A stretch of DNA of 64,000 nucleotides from an uncultured Actinomycetes bacterium (GTDB lineage: Bacteria; Actinomycetota; Thermoleophilia; Solirubrobacterales; Solirubrobacteraceae): assembly GCA_937888775.1 (NCBI GenBank), contig CALAQT010000179.1, positions 36,716 through 100,715 of the forward strand. Reading direction: 5' to 3'. How positions within the stretch are numbered: position 1 is the first letter of the stretch; each line of letters begins with the position of its first letter. Shown one piece after another: positions 9,069 through 17,993 of the stretch. A program made the translations under genes and the position numbers. Under the pieces are notes generated by a model. The model did no database searches and was not told the DNA's origin. It was given only the letters and a program-made list of their open reading frames with translations.

Positions 9069-11180
9069 TTACGTGCGGGACGGCGAGGAATCCCTGATCG
9101 AGCTAGGGCTCGATTCGGTTACGCCCAACCGGTCGTGCAGGCGGCGCAGTGGACGGGACGACCACCAGTTCGCGCTGCCGAGTAGCCCCATCAGCGCGGG
9201 TACGAGTAGTCCGCGGACGGCGAACGCGTCGATCAGGACTGCGATGGCCGCGCCCACGCCGAGTTCCTTGAGGAACACGAGTTGGCTGGTCACGAACGCC
9301 CCGAGCGCGACAGCGAGGAGGATCGCCGCGGCGGTCACGATCGCGCCGGTTCGTTGCAGGCCGACGGCGACCGCGTCCGCGTTGGCGAGACCGCCGTCGT
9401 GGGCCTCCTTGATCCGGGTGAGCAGAAACACGCCGTAGTCGGTGGAGAGGCCGAACACGATCGCGACGAGAACGAGGAAGTCGGTTTGCTCGATCCCCTC
9501 GGGCTTGGTGAACCCCAACAGACCTGTGAGGTTGCCGTCTTGGAAGACCAGTACGAGGATGCCGGCGGTCGCTGCGGTGGTGAGCAGGTTCATCAGCAGC
9601 GCCTTGACCGGCAGCACCACGGAGCCAGTCATCAGCCACAGAACGCTCACCGTGAGCACGATGAGGAGCGCGATCGCGATCGGCAGCGTTCGCGAGGTCG
9701 CCGCGTGCTGGTCGATCAGGTCGGCCGTCGCACCACCCACTGCCACGGGATAGGGCGCGGGCTGTGCCCGGATCGCGTTCACGAGGCTCTGCGACCGTTG
9801 TGTGATCGGCGTACCACGAGCGTCGATGTCGATTTCCCAGGTGTCGCGGCCCAGGTCGCGCGGCGCTGAGGCGTGGTACACGCCGGACATCCGCTGCAGC
9901 CCGGCGGCGTAGCTGTGTATCGCCGGGCCGGCGTCGGTGGGGGCGCTGAGCGCGAGGATCACGGGGGTGGAGTCCGCCCCCGGGAAGTCCCGCGCGATCG
10001 CGTCCGAGACCGTGCGCGCGCTCTGGCCGGCCGGCAGCACGGACGCGTCGATCCCGCTCCAGCGGATCCCGAGGGCGGGCGTGGCGACGACCAGGAGCGC
10101 GACCGCGGTCAGCGCTGCGACCACGCCGGGGCGCCGCATCACGGCCCGCGCGAGGCGGTACCAGCGTCCGCTGCCCTCGGGCCCCGGCTTCACCTTCCCC
10201 AGCCGCCGTCCCATCAGCACCAGCAGGGCCGGCAGGAATACGACCGTGCCGGCAGCCGCGACCAGCGCGACCACCAGCCCACCGAGCCCCATCGAGACCA
10301 GGAAGCGCTGCGGGAACACTGTTAGGCACGCCATCGCAGCCGCCACCGTCACCGCGCTGAACAGCACCGTCCGCCCGGCGGTCTGCATCGTCCGACGCAC
10401 GGCCAAGGCGACGTCGGCGCCGCGGCCGAGCTCCTCGCGGAAGCGTGAGACGCAGAACAGGCTGTAGTCGATCGCAAGCCCAAGACCGAGACCGATCACC
10501 AGGTTCAGCGCGAACGGCGAGAGCGACAGCACCGAGTTGATCGCGCGCAGCAAGGCGAACGCGCCGAGAACGCTGAACCCCCCGATCGCGACCGGCAGCA
10601 ACGCCGCCACCCCACGGAACACCACCAGCGACAGCAGCGCGAGCAGCGGGAACGCGATCAGCTCCGCGATCGCGAGGGAGCTCGTCGCCTCGGCACCGGT
10701 CTGCTGGCCCGCGAGGGCCGTCCCGCCGAGCGCCACCGCGTGGTCTCCCGCGAACGCGTCCTGGAGGCGCTTGACGACATCGCTGTCGCTCGCCCCCGCG
10801 CGCAGCGTCGCGGCGACAAGCACCCGCCGACCGTCGCGTGACACGGCCGCAGACCGGCCCGAAGGCGGCGGAAGCGATACACGCGCGATCCCCGGATCGG
10901 TCCCGAGCGTGCGCGCGACCCGCGCCACCTCGGCGCTGGAACGCGGCGCGCGCACGAGCGCGATCACCCCGGCGCTCGCGGCCTCCCCGGTCGCACGCTC
11001 GATCCGCTCCCGCGCGCGAGTCGCCTGGGAGCCAGGATCCTCGAACGCGTTCGAAGCGCCGAAGCTACCCGGCGCCGGACCACCAATCACACCAACGACC
11101 ACGAACAGGAGCCCGCCAACTAGGGCCACCCGACGCGGCCGCGAGCACGCCAGAGTCGCCAAGCGCCCGAGCACCGTCAC
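9069..11180 (-). CDS. MMPL/RND-family membrane transporter
   Basis: About 703 residues with a two-fold repeat of one extracytoplasmic domain plus a transmembrane bundle. Each bundle carries an MMPL signature: GLGLAIDYSLFCVSRFREEL in the first half and FGLSTDYGVFLLTRIKEAH in the second, the paired Asp-Tyr motifs that carry the proton relay. Such proteins export lipids or drugs. The frame is open to 11369, but the N-terminus there is Arg/Pro-rich; GTG 11180 directly precedes LGRLATLACSRPRRVALVGG and the first helix, so it is chosen. A LuxR-type gene remnant lies upstream on the same strand. Confidence 0.9.
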   Translation of the reverse strand: MTVLGRLATLACSRPRRVALVGGLLFVVVGVIGGPAPGSFGASNAFEDPGSQATRARERIERATGEAASAGVIALVRAPRSSAEVARVARTLGTDPGIARVSLPPPSGRSAAVSRDGRRVLVAATLRAGASDSDVVKRLQDAFAGDHAVALGGTALAGQQTGAEATSSLAIAELIAFPLLALLSLVVFRGVAALLPVAIGGFSVLGAFALLRAINSVLSLSPFALNLVIGLGLGLAIDYSLFCVSRFREELGRGADVALAVRRTMQTAGRTVLFSAVTVAAAMACLTVFPQRFLVSMGLGGLVVALVAAAGTVVFLPALLVLMGRRLGKVKPGPEGSGRWYRLARAVMRRPGVVAALTAVALLVVATPALGIRWSGIDASVLPAGQSARTVSDAIARDFPGADSTPVILALSAPTDAGPAIHSYAAGLQRMSGVYHASAPRDLGRDTWEIDIDARGTPITQRSQSLVNAIRAQPAPYPVAVGGATADLIDQHAATSRTLPIAIALLIVLTVSVLWLMTGSVVLPVKALLMNLLTTAATAGILVLVFQDGNLTGLLGFTKPEGIEQTDFLVLVAIVFGLSTDYGVFLLTRIKEAHDGGLANADAVAVGLQRTGAIVTAAAILLAVALGAFVTSQLVFLKELGVGAAIAVLIDAFAVRGLLVPALMGLLGSANWWSSRPLRRLHDRLGVTESSPSSIRDSSPSRT

Positions 11181-11372
11181 CCGCCGCCCGCGGCCCGATC
11201 GGTAACCGCCGAGGTTTGCGGCTGGGCGCCCAGGAGGGGACGCATCCGCTCGCGCTCCGTCGTCGTCTTCACCGCTGTGTTTTGCATGCGCCAACGCTAA
11301 GCGCCGGCGGGCGATCGCACATCGGCCCACGGGCCTCAGTTGGAGTCCGACCGCAGTCGGAGATGCCAACCG

Positions 11373-11876
11373 CTACGGGTGCCGTAGCCCGGGCGTGACC
11401 ACCCCATGGTCGTAGGCGAACACGATTGCCGCTGCCCGGTCGCGGACGCCGAGCTTGCCGAAGATGCTCCCGACGTGGGTCTTGACCGTCGCCTCAGCGA
11501 CGTACAAAGCGGCGGCGATCTCCCCGTTGGTAGCGCCGCGTGCCATCAGTCGCAGGACCTCGCGCTCGCGCTCGGTGAGCAGCTCGAGCCGCGCCGCTTC
11601 CCGGTGGACAGGCGCGACCCGCCGGCGGTAGTGCTCGAGGATCCTCGGTGCGACCCCGGGATCGAACCACGCCGCCCCGGCGGCGACTGCGCGCACCGCC
11701 GCGATCAGCTCCTCCGCCGAGGAGTCCTTGAGAACAAACCCCGCAGCGCCTGCCTCCAAGGCGCTCCACAGCACCTCATCCTCGCCGAATGTCGTCAGCA
11801 CGAGCACAGCGATCGTGTCCGCCGCCCGAGCGCGCGAGCCGGTCCAGCCTGGGGACCACCAGCGTGTCGCCCTCAC
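11373..11876 (-). pseudogene. NarL/LuxR response regulator, receiver domain truncated
   Basis: The visible protein begins inside a receiver domain, at IAVLVLTTFGEDEVLWSALE, and keeps AGAAGFVLKD with the conserved Lys. It continues into an intact GerE/LuxR helix-turn-helix (LTEREREVLRLMARGATNGE, then YVAEATVKTHVGSIFGKL). Strands 1-3, the acidic pocket and the phosphoacceptor Asp are missing. Where they should be, the DNA encodes a resolvase fragment. No sensor kinase is nearby. The gene would normally control a neighbour such as the MMPL transporter, but without its receiver it cannot be phosphorylated; it might still bind DNA constitutively if translated. Confidence 0.8.
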
Positions 11877-11880
11877 GCAC
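11827..11880 (-). pseudogene. Serine resolvase remnant (18 codons)
   Basis: The minus strand encodes VREGDTLVVPRLDRLARS, the highly conserved segment of Tn3-type resolvases/invertases just before the DRLARS turn. It overlaps, in another frame, the first codons of the truncated response regulator. It marks the end of a lost mobile element and the likely breakpoint that beheaded the regulator. Confidence 0.7.
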
Positions 11881-11978
11881 AGCGGCCGCCCGGGATGCTG
11901 TGCTGAGAGCCCGCGTGCGGGCCGTATCCTTTTCCGAGCCCAACCACGATCGTTCCTTGCGACTGTCTGAGGCCGTCT

Positions 11979-12734
11979 ATGCCCGAGCGCCGCGTCCTAT
12001 CGACCACCGTTGCCGACGTCACCTGGCTGACCCCGGGCATGGTCCGGATCGTGGTCGCGGGAGCGGACCTGGAGCAGTTCAGCGTCGGACAGTTCACCGA
12101 TCACTACGTCAAGTGCCGGTTCGGCGACAGGACGCGGTCCTACACGGTCCGCGACTGGGATCCCGAGCACAGGCTGCTCACGCTTGACTTCGTCGTCCAC
12201 GGCGATCGCGGGATCGCAGGCCCGTGGGCCGCTGGCGCACAGCCCGGCGACGTCCTGGAGATCACGGGATCCGGCGGTGCGTATGCGCCGTCTTGCGAGG
12301 TTGACTGGCACCTCATGGTCGGCGATGAGGCCGTGATTCCGGCGATCGTCGTGTCCTTGCGTCGCGTAGGGGAAGGGGTTCCGGTGTTCGTCGTCGTGGA
12401 GGTCGACGGCCCAGAGCATCAGCAGCGGCTTGAGTCTCCGGGCGATCTGCGGGTGGTGTGGATCCACCGGTCCGCGGGCGCCGGTGAGGACAGCTCGCTG
12501 CTGCTTCAGGCCGTCGAGGCGCTGTCGCTTCCTCGGGGCAGCGGCCAGGCGTTCGTGCACGGGGAGGCGACGGCGGTTCGCCTCGTGCGCCGCCATCTGC
12601 TGCTCGAGCGTCGCCTGCCGATCGACGCGCTGTCGGCGACCGGCTACTGGAAGCTACGCCGTAGCGACGAGCAGTGGCGCGCCGAGAAGCCCGAATGGAA
12701 GCGACAGGCCGACGCGGATCTGGCAACGGCCTAG
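11979..12734 (+). CDS. Siderophore-interacting flavoprotein (ViuB/YqjH type)
   Basis: 251 residues. An N-terminal FAD-binding barrel contains RSYTVR at 53-58, the flavin phosphate motif of ferric-siderophore reductases. The C-terminal SIP domain ends in the typical ATGYWKLRRSDEQWR pattern. The family reduces ferric siderophores in the cytoplasm with NAD(P)H or ferredoxin, releasing iron. Start ATG 11979. It is transcribed away from the resolvase scar 98 bases upstream. No siderophore synthesis or uptake genes are nearby, so it may act on imported xenosiderophores. Confidence 0.88.
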   Translation: MPERRVLSTTVADVTWLTPGMVRIVVAGADLEQFSVGQFTDHYVKCRFGDRTRSYTVRDWDPEHRLLTLDFVVHGDRGIAGPWAAGAQPGDVLEITGSGGAYAPSCEVDWHLMVGDEAVIPAIVVSLRRVGEGVPVFVVVEVDGPEHQQRLESPGDLRVVWIHRSAGAGEDSSLLLQAVEALSLPRGSGQAFVHGEATAVRLVRRHLLLERRLPIDALSATGYWKLRRSDEQWRAEKPEWKRQADADLATA

Positions 12735-12953
12735 GGCGCCGGTCGGCGCGCGGGAGCGGCTTGGTTGCCGCGCCGTGGTGGGCGGCCGGTCAAGGTGTCC
12801 GGATCAGCCCCCCCAGAACGTCTCACATCCCAACTCGCCGCGCACGGCGAGCTGGCCCGAGCGCTGCGTGCTGGGGTACTCGTCGGGGGTTGTCCGCCCC
12901 AGGGGATTCAATGCGCGCGTGTTGGTCTGCATCGTTCGATTGAGGGAGTTCGG

Positions 12954-13292
12954 ATGCCGTTGACTCAGACCCAGCTCGCGACCGCGCTCGCTGAGCGCGC
13001 TGAGATCTCTCGCGCTGAGGCCAAGCGGGTGCTCGGTGTGCTCGAGGAGGTCGTGCTGGAGGAACTCGGGAATGCGCAGAAGGTGCGGATCGGCGGTCTG
13101 GTGCAGTTGACCGTTCGCGTCAAGCCGGCGCAGAAGGCGCGCAAGGGTCGCAATCCGGCGACCAGCGAGGAGATCACGATCGCGGCCAAGCCGGCAAGCG
13201 TCGATGTGCGTGCGCGTCCGCTGGCGAAGGCGAAGGCGGCGCTGCCGAGCGTGCAGAAAGCGCGCCGGCGCCTGGCTCCGCCGAAGGCCTGA
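12954..13292 (+). CDS. HU-family DNA-binding protein
   Basis: 112 residues from ATG 12954 with a strong GAGGGAG site. The sequence follows HU: TQLATALAERAEISRAEAKRVL dimer helices, then RIGGLVQLTVRVKPAQKARKGRNPATSEEI, the beta arm with the conserved RNP. The C-terminus after residue 88 is a Lys/Arg/Ala-rich tail (KAKAALPSVQKARRRLAP), as in actinobacterial HU variants. It packs DNA and assists recombination. It stands alone just upstream of the mobile-element cluster. Confidence 0.9.
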   Translation: MPLTQTQLATALAERAEISRAEAKRVLGVLEEVVLEELGNAQKVRIGGLVQLTVRVKPAQKARKGRNPATSEEITIAAKPASVDVRARPLAKAKAALPSVQKARRRLAPPKA

Positions 13293-13947
13293 CGCAGCGC
13301 TCGGCGCTGCGGGGTGTCGGGTACCGAAGGGCTGAGGTCACACCGGAAGCGCACGATGTCGGCGCCGAGCTTGGCGGATGGCAGGGCCGTCGCAGAAGCC
13401 CAACGCTCAGCGAACACCGTGCGAAGACGCGGACCGCGGGGCGAGGTGCCAGCGGTGCGGTGTGGCCCGATTGCCGGCGAGGGCTTCCGGTGCGAGTTGA
13501 GATGGCCGAGCGTGGCTACGATCGCTGCGGTGTGGGCGGTAATCGAGCATGTCGAATATGAGAGCGCCGGCACCGTACAGCCCATCCGGCAGGCACTCGC
13601 AGTCTCCCGCCGGCCACCGCGCCCAGGGCAAACAACCAAGCGCGGCGCGAGCCGCCGTCAAACAGAGCGGCATCGTTGCTGTCGACGACCCATGTCCGCC
13701 AGGTTTCGGGTCGCTCAAGGATTCGAGGGGCTTCTACCACCAGATCGCTTTCGCTCTTCCTTTCGGTCTCGCTAGCACGCACGCGGGCGTCTGGCAGTGC
13801 CGCCCGGCCGCCGCATTGTCGGGAACGCTTGACCTCCAGCGCGCGATCCCACGCCTTGGCCGTCCCCAGCTTCTCCGGGCCGCTGCATCAGCCCGGGGCC
13901 GGCATTCCAGCCGGCACGGATGAGATGTTGATGTCCTTCATCTCCTT
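13293..13947. other. Region without a supported gene before the intron
   Basis: 655 bases of high-GC sequence. Several frames are open on both strands, but none shows a recognisable domain or start site. It adjoins the truncated 5' edge of the group II intron and may be decayed mobile DNA. Confidence 0.45.
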
Positions 13948-14394
13948 TTGCATGGCGCCTCGTGGCGCAGGTTTACGTTCTTGGGGTACACGTTCCGCCC
14001 GCGGCTGGCCAAAAGCAAGCATGGCGGCGCGTTCGTCAGCTTCCTCCCGGCGATCGGCAACGACGAGCGCAAGCGCATCGGGCGGGTAATCCGCCGCTGG
14101 CGGTTGCACCGTTGGTCGGGCAGCACCCTCACAGCCCTGGCGAAGGCGATCAACGCCGAAGTCCAAGGGTGGATCAACTTCTACGGGCGCTTATACCGCT
14201 CGGAGTTGAACCGGCTACTCAGACGGATCAACGAATACCTCATTCGTTGGGCCCGCTGGAAGTACAAGCGGCTGCGCCGCTCCCCCGCCAAGGCACGCAG
14301 GTTCCTGGCTCGTGTCTTCAGACGCGAGCCTGGTCTGTTCGCCCACTGGCGGTCCGGCGCACGCCCCGACGGCTGGACGATGGGAGCCGGATGA
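13948..14394 (+). pseudogene. Group II intron reverse transcriptase/maturase, C-terminal fragment
   Basis: The 148 codons match only the end of a group II intron-encoded protein. RFTFLGYTFRPRL starts the segment after the polymerase fingers/palm. LAKAINAEVQGWINFYGRLY and LLRRINEYLIRWARWKYKRL are the maturase (domain X/GIIM) helices. FAHWRSGARPDGWTMGAG is the usual end. The catalytic YxDD region and everything upstream are gone, so it cannot prime retrotransposition. The TGA lies inside intron domain V, as in complete introns of this type. Confidence 0.9.
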
Positions 14395-14416
14395 ATCGAG
14401 AGGTTCACGTCCGGTT
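14384..14416 (+). ncRNA. Group II intron domain V (interrupted at its last base)
   Basis: GAGCCGG at the start pairs with CCGGTT(C) at the end around an internal hairpin, the canonical catalytic domain V. The last pairing C is at 17715, on the far side of the inserted recombinase element. With domains I-IV absent it cannot splice. Confidence 0.8.
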
Positions 14417-14511
14417 GTATGTCCCGCGAACGGTTATGTTGAGGACGGCCGCGACGCGCCGGTTTCTCCCTGCTCAGTCGGATTTCGTCGGGTGATCTGT
14501 TCAACATAATC
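14413..14511 (+). repeat. RIT left terminal inverted repeat
   Basis: 99 bases whose reverse complement matches 17588-17686. The outer 30 bases, the inner CCTGCTCAG and the final TTCAACATAATC are identical between ends. Within the repeat, GTTATGTTGA and TTCAACATAA face each other, likely recombinase core sites. The authentic stop of the third recombinase (14510-14512) falls at its inner edge. Confidence 0.88.
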
Positions 14512-15493
14512 ACAGCGCGTCGAGGAACGCGAGGAGTGTGTCGGATGGCCGGTATCTGCCGGGCTTGGCGCCGAGCGGCGGTTCGTGCGATCGCTTGTTC
14601 CTTGAGGGCTGGGTCGGCGTGTTCGTAGATGTGGGTGGTCTGGGTGCTCTCATGCCCGAGCCACAATGCGATCGTCGCGATGTCCACGCCCTTGGCTCTG
14701 AGCAGCATCGCGTTGGTGTGCCGCAGCGTGTGCGGGGTGACGCGCTTGGGTTGGAGTGACGGGCAGCTGTCGGTCGCGGTTGCGGTGTGCTTGGCGACGA
14801 TCACGCCGACCGTGTAGCGGCTGAGTGGCCGGCCCTGGCGGGTCGGGAACAGCGGCTCCTCAGGCTGGCCTTTGCGTTCTTTGATCCACGCGCGCAGGAC
14901 CTTGACGGTCTCGCCGGTCAGGGTCGTGGAGCGCTTCTTGCGGCCTTTTCCCAAGACCCGGATGTGAGGGCCGGTCCCGAGGTGCAGATCGCCGACACGC
15001 AGGCCGGTGAGCTCGGAGACGCGCACGCCGGTTTGGATCATGCGCGCCAGCAGCGCGTGGTCGCGGCGGCCGAGCCAGGTGCGTTTGTTGGGCGCGGCGA
15101 GCAGCGCGGCTATCTCGTCGCGATCGAGGTAGTTGACGGTGTTGCGCTCATAGCGTTTGGTGGGGATCGCCATCACCCGGGCGATCGTGTGCGCGTGCTC
15201 GGGGTGCTCCAGCGCGGCGAACCGAAGGAGTGGATCGCCCCGAGGCGGGCGTTGCGTGTCCGGGGGCTGTTGCCGCGGTCTTCTTCGAGGTGCTTGAGGA
15301 ACGCGCCGATCAGCGGCGCGTCGAGATCATCGATGTCGAGCTGGAACGGCTGCTTGCCGGTCTGCTCGTGAGCGAAGCGCAACAGCAGCCTGAACGCGTC
15401 TCGGTAGGCGGCGATTGTTTCCGGGCTGGAGCTGTGCTGGGTGATCAGACGGTCGGTGAAATAGGCCTGGAGCGCCGGCGCGAGCGCGGTCAT
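14510..15493 (-). pseudogene. RitC-like tyrosine recombinase, two frameshifts
   Basis: ATG 15493 overlaps the stop of the middle recombinase. The SAM-like core-binding domain runs from TALAPALQAYFTDRL to TRNARLGAIHS, then the frame slips near 15215. The next frame carries LEHPEHAHTIARVMAIPTKR and the catalytic domain: Arg in TGVRVSELTGL, Lys in VLGKGRKKR, HTLRHT, LGHESTQTTHIY. A second slip near ARTA (about 14585) hides the family's end PGRYRPSDTLLAFLDAL, which stops at 14510. Without that correction the frame runs on antisense through the intron to 14181. All catalytic residues are present but the reading frame is broken twice. Confidence 0.82.
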
Positions 15494-16413
15494 CAGAGCA
15501 CCTCCGGCGGCTGCTCCAGCCGGCGGCTGATTAGCTCAAGCAACTCGGGGACGGCCTCCAGGTACCAATACGTGCTGGACGGGTCCACATGCCCGAGGAA
15601 TGCGGACAGCAGCGGCATCCGCCGGTCGATGTCCTGGCCAGCGGGATGCCAGTCCAGCAGCGTGCGCACAGCCAGGGTATGGCGGAGATCGTGCGGGCGG
15701 GGTCTGGCGCGGGCGCCGCGGCCGTCCAGGCCGATCTCGCGGATCAGGGTGGTGAACGTCCGGTTGAGTTCCCCACGAGGGACCCGTCGACCGCGCGCGC
15801 CGATGAAGAACGCCGGCGTGGAGGGCTCGGGGAAACGAGCGTCGCGCAGTCGCGCATAGTTGCGCAGCGCCCGGATCGTGCTGGGGTGTAGCGGCACCTC
15901 GCGCTGCTTCTTCTGCTTGCCCGCGCGGACGTGCACGGTGCCGTGCCGCAGATCGACGTCATGGCGGTCGAGCGCGAGCGTCTCCCCGGGGCGCATCCCG
16001 GTGACCGCCAGCAGCCCGATCAGCGTCTGGTGCCGCGCCGCGCGCAATGGCGGCGTGAGTCTGCCTGCGGCCGCGATCAGCGCCTGAATCTCCTGCTCGG
16101 TGTAGATGTATGGCGCGATCCGCGGGCGGTGGCCGGGCAACAGGTCCTTGGATGGAACCTCGCTCGCCGGGTCGATCGTCGCGAGATGGCGCGCGAACCC
16201 GCGCACGACCGACAGCCGCTGGCGCCAATAGTGTGGGTGCGCGTGGACCGGCATGCGCGCCCACTCAAGCGCCAGCTCGGTGGTGATCCGCTCAGCGCCC
16301 GCCCGCTCGAGGAACTCCACGAACCCGTCCAGCAGCCGGCCGTCCTGGGGCATCTCGAACCCGAGCCGGTGACGCAGGCGCAGGTAGTCAGCCAGCGCAT
16401 CGCGGAGCGTCAT
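15493..16413 (-). CDS. RitB-like tyrosine recombinase (intact)
   Basis: 306 residues. After a core-binding domain (LRDALADYLRLRHRLGFEM), the catalytic domain has Arg in TGMRPGETLAL, Lys in HVRAGKQKK, HDLRHT, and LGHVDPSSTYWYL with the nucleophile Tyr. It breaks and rejoins DNA at element ends. ATG 16413 overlaps the stop of the first recombinase (ATGA), and its own stop overlaps the start of the third, so the three are translated as a coupled unit. It is the only member with an unbroken frame. Length is normal for RIT middle proteins. Confidence 0.9.
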   Translation of the reverse strand: MTLRDALADYLRLRHRLGFEMPQDGRLLDGFVEFLERAGAERITTELALEWARMPVHAHPHYWRQRLSVVRGFARHLATIDPASEVPSKDLLPGHRPRIAPYIYTEQEIQALIAAAGRLTPPLRAARHQTLIGLLAVTGMRPGETLALDRHDVDLRHGTVHVRAGKQKKQREVPLHPSTIRALRNYARLRDARFPEPSTPAFFIGARGRRVPRGELNRTFTTLIREIGLDGRGARARPRPHDLRHTLAVRTLLDWHPAGQDIDRRMPLLSAFLGHVDPSSTYWYLEAVPELLELISRRLEQPPEVL

Positions 16414-17530
16414 GCCGCACCACCTTCCTGCGACGGCCACGGACGCGCGAGCGCGCGCAGCGCCCGGCGGTCGACTTTCGCGTATATCGCTGTCGTCTTT
16501 TGCTCGCGGTGGCGCAGCACTTGGCCGATCTCCGCCAGCGACGCGCCCTGCCTGAGCATCTCGGTCGCCGCGGTGTGCCGCAACCGGTGAGCTCCCACGC
16601 GCGGAAGCCCCGCCCGGGTGCACGCCTCGCGGACGATCCACCCGATCGTGTGCGGCGCCAGCCCCTGAAGCGGCGCTGTCATCCGCAAAAACAGCGCCCG
16701 GCTTTCGCACCGCGGACGGCGGCGAAGATACGACACCACCGCCTCGCCAACATCCACCGGCGCAGCCCAAGCCGTGCGAGCAACAACAGGATCGCGTAAT
16801 CGCGTCGCCCAACCGTCCGCCGCCTGTCACATGAGCCCAAAAGCTTGCGCACCGCCGCCGGCTCGAGGCCTCGCGGCAGCGTGCGATCGCGCAGATCGGC
16901 AACCGCGGGGACCGCCCACACCAACGGCGCCTCGATCAGCCCCGCGAGATGCAGGTAGCGCAGAAACGACCGCAGCGCACTCGCGAGGTCCCGCGCGCCC
17001 GACACGCTGCGCTTCGGGCACTCCGCCACTAGAAACATGCTCACGTCGGCCGCCGACAGCCGCTCCACCGCCAGCCCGTCCGGGCCCTCCCGCCCGGCCA
17101 GGAACAGCCGCGCGGCCGGGACATACGCATCGCGCACCGTGTGCTCCGACAGCCGCCGCTCGACCAGCAGAAACCGACGGTAGGCGCCCAGCAGATCCTC
17201 GAGCGGACTCTCCACGACCCCCACTGCCGGTACCGGCAGCACGCCCAGCCCCCGCGAGTACTCCAGCGGCAGGACCAGGCTCTGCGACGAAACCCACGTC
17301 ACAAGACCCCGCCCGCGCCGAGACTCCGCGAACCGCCCAGCGTGCTCGACCGTCAGCTCACCCGCATCAAGCCCCTCGCGCTCGAGCCAACGGCTCAGCT
17401 GATCGAACTGACACAACCTGTTCGCCGTCGCCGACGATGAATACGCCCGAGACCGCAACCACGCCTCGAACCCCGCCGCGAACGGCGCCAACGGCCCCGA
17501 CACCACCGGGAACCACACCCGCTTGCCCAT
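16410..17530 (-). pseudogene. RitA-like tyrosine recombinase with internal deletion
   Basis: ATG 17530 follows GGAGG closely. The core-binding domain ([19 protein letters not shown]) and the start of the catalytic domain (DYAILLLLARLGLR) are normal. At about 16760 the frame jumps directly to VDVGEAVVSYLRRRPRCESR in another frame. The normal GEV...K segment of roughly 30 residues, with the active-site Lys hairpin, is missing. The end of the protein is preserved: HRLRHTAATE, LRHREQKTTAIYAKV with Tyr. So the gene has suffered a deletion and frameshift and cannot make an active enzyme. Confidence 0.82.
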
Positions 17531-17587
17531 CGCTGCCTCCACTCGGATCGCACAACACCAATCCGAGAAGCCTCAACGGACGGCCGC

Positions 17588-17686
17588 GATTATGTTGAAC
17601 GCGCTACCCCCACAAACGCTCCTGAGCAGGCAAAACCCGCGGCATCGAGCCCGTCTTCAACATAACCGTTCGCGGGACATACAACC
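17588..17686 (-). repeat. RIT right terminal inverted repeat
   Basis: Mirror of 14413-14511, same length (99 bases). It lies 58 bases upstream of the first recombinase start and probably also holds its promoter. Confidence 0.88.
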
Positions 17687-17687
17687 C

Positions 17688-17709
17688 GTTACGTGGAATT
17701 CCACATAAC
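17688..17709. repeat. 22-bp palindrome beside RIT right end
   Basis: A near-perfect palindrome with GTGGAATTCCAC at its centre and GTTA/TAAC at its ends (one mismatch pair). It has no counterpart at the left end. Its arms resemble the GTTATGTTGAA core of the RIT ends, so it may be a fused recombinase site left by a related element. Confidence 0.6.
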
Positions 17710-17754
17710 CGGTTCTGCGAGCGCCGGGGGGTGTGATTCCCCCCGGCGACTCAC
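17709..17754 (+). ncRNA. Group II intron 3' end (end of domain V and domain VI)
   Basis: CCGGTT repeats the target, then C at 17715 completes domain V. GCCGGGGGG and CCCCCCGGC form the domain VI stem with a TGTGATT loop region, followed by GACTCAC, the usual intron terminus. This fragment belongs to the same intron as 13948-14416. Confidence 0.75.
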
Positions 17755-17993
17755 CTGGGTTCGCGCTCAAGAAAGCGCTTGGGCCCGGCTTGAGCGCAAA
17801 CCAGGGGACGCGACCACCACCACCGTCGAGGAACCCGGATTGGCGAGAAAGCAGGGCTGCGACGGCGGCCGCGTGTCGTGCCTGCCGCTGCTCAGTTGGG
17901 GCTGTCTCGCTGTGACTCCCGGCTCGCGCCGTGGCTGTTGCACGACCCCGCCGAAAGGAGCAGCGAGGATCGACGACAGATTGAGTTCTGATC

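Larger units (their letters stand above)
14413..17709 (-). mobile_element. RIT element (recombinases in trio), degenerate
   Basis: Three adjacent, overlapping tyrosine recombinase genes on the minus strand are bounded by 99-bp inverted ends. This is the defining layout of RIT elements. The 6-bp CCGGTT of intron domain V occurs on both sides (14411-14416 and 17709-17714), so the element inserted in the intron between domains V and VI. The first and third recombinases are frameshifted; only the middle one is intact. Exact outer limits are uncertain because a 22-bp palindrome adjoins the right end. Confidence 0.85.

Noticed and set aside
9103..10329. 408-codon minus-strand frame
   Set aside because: Shadow of the MMPL gene in another frame, Arg/Gly-rich with no helices.
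14181..14509. C-terminal extension of the third recombinase
   Set aside because: It reads antisense through the inverted repeat and intron; the true end PGRYRPSDTLLAFLDAL stops at 14510.
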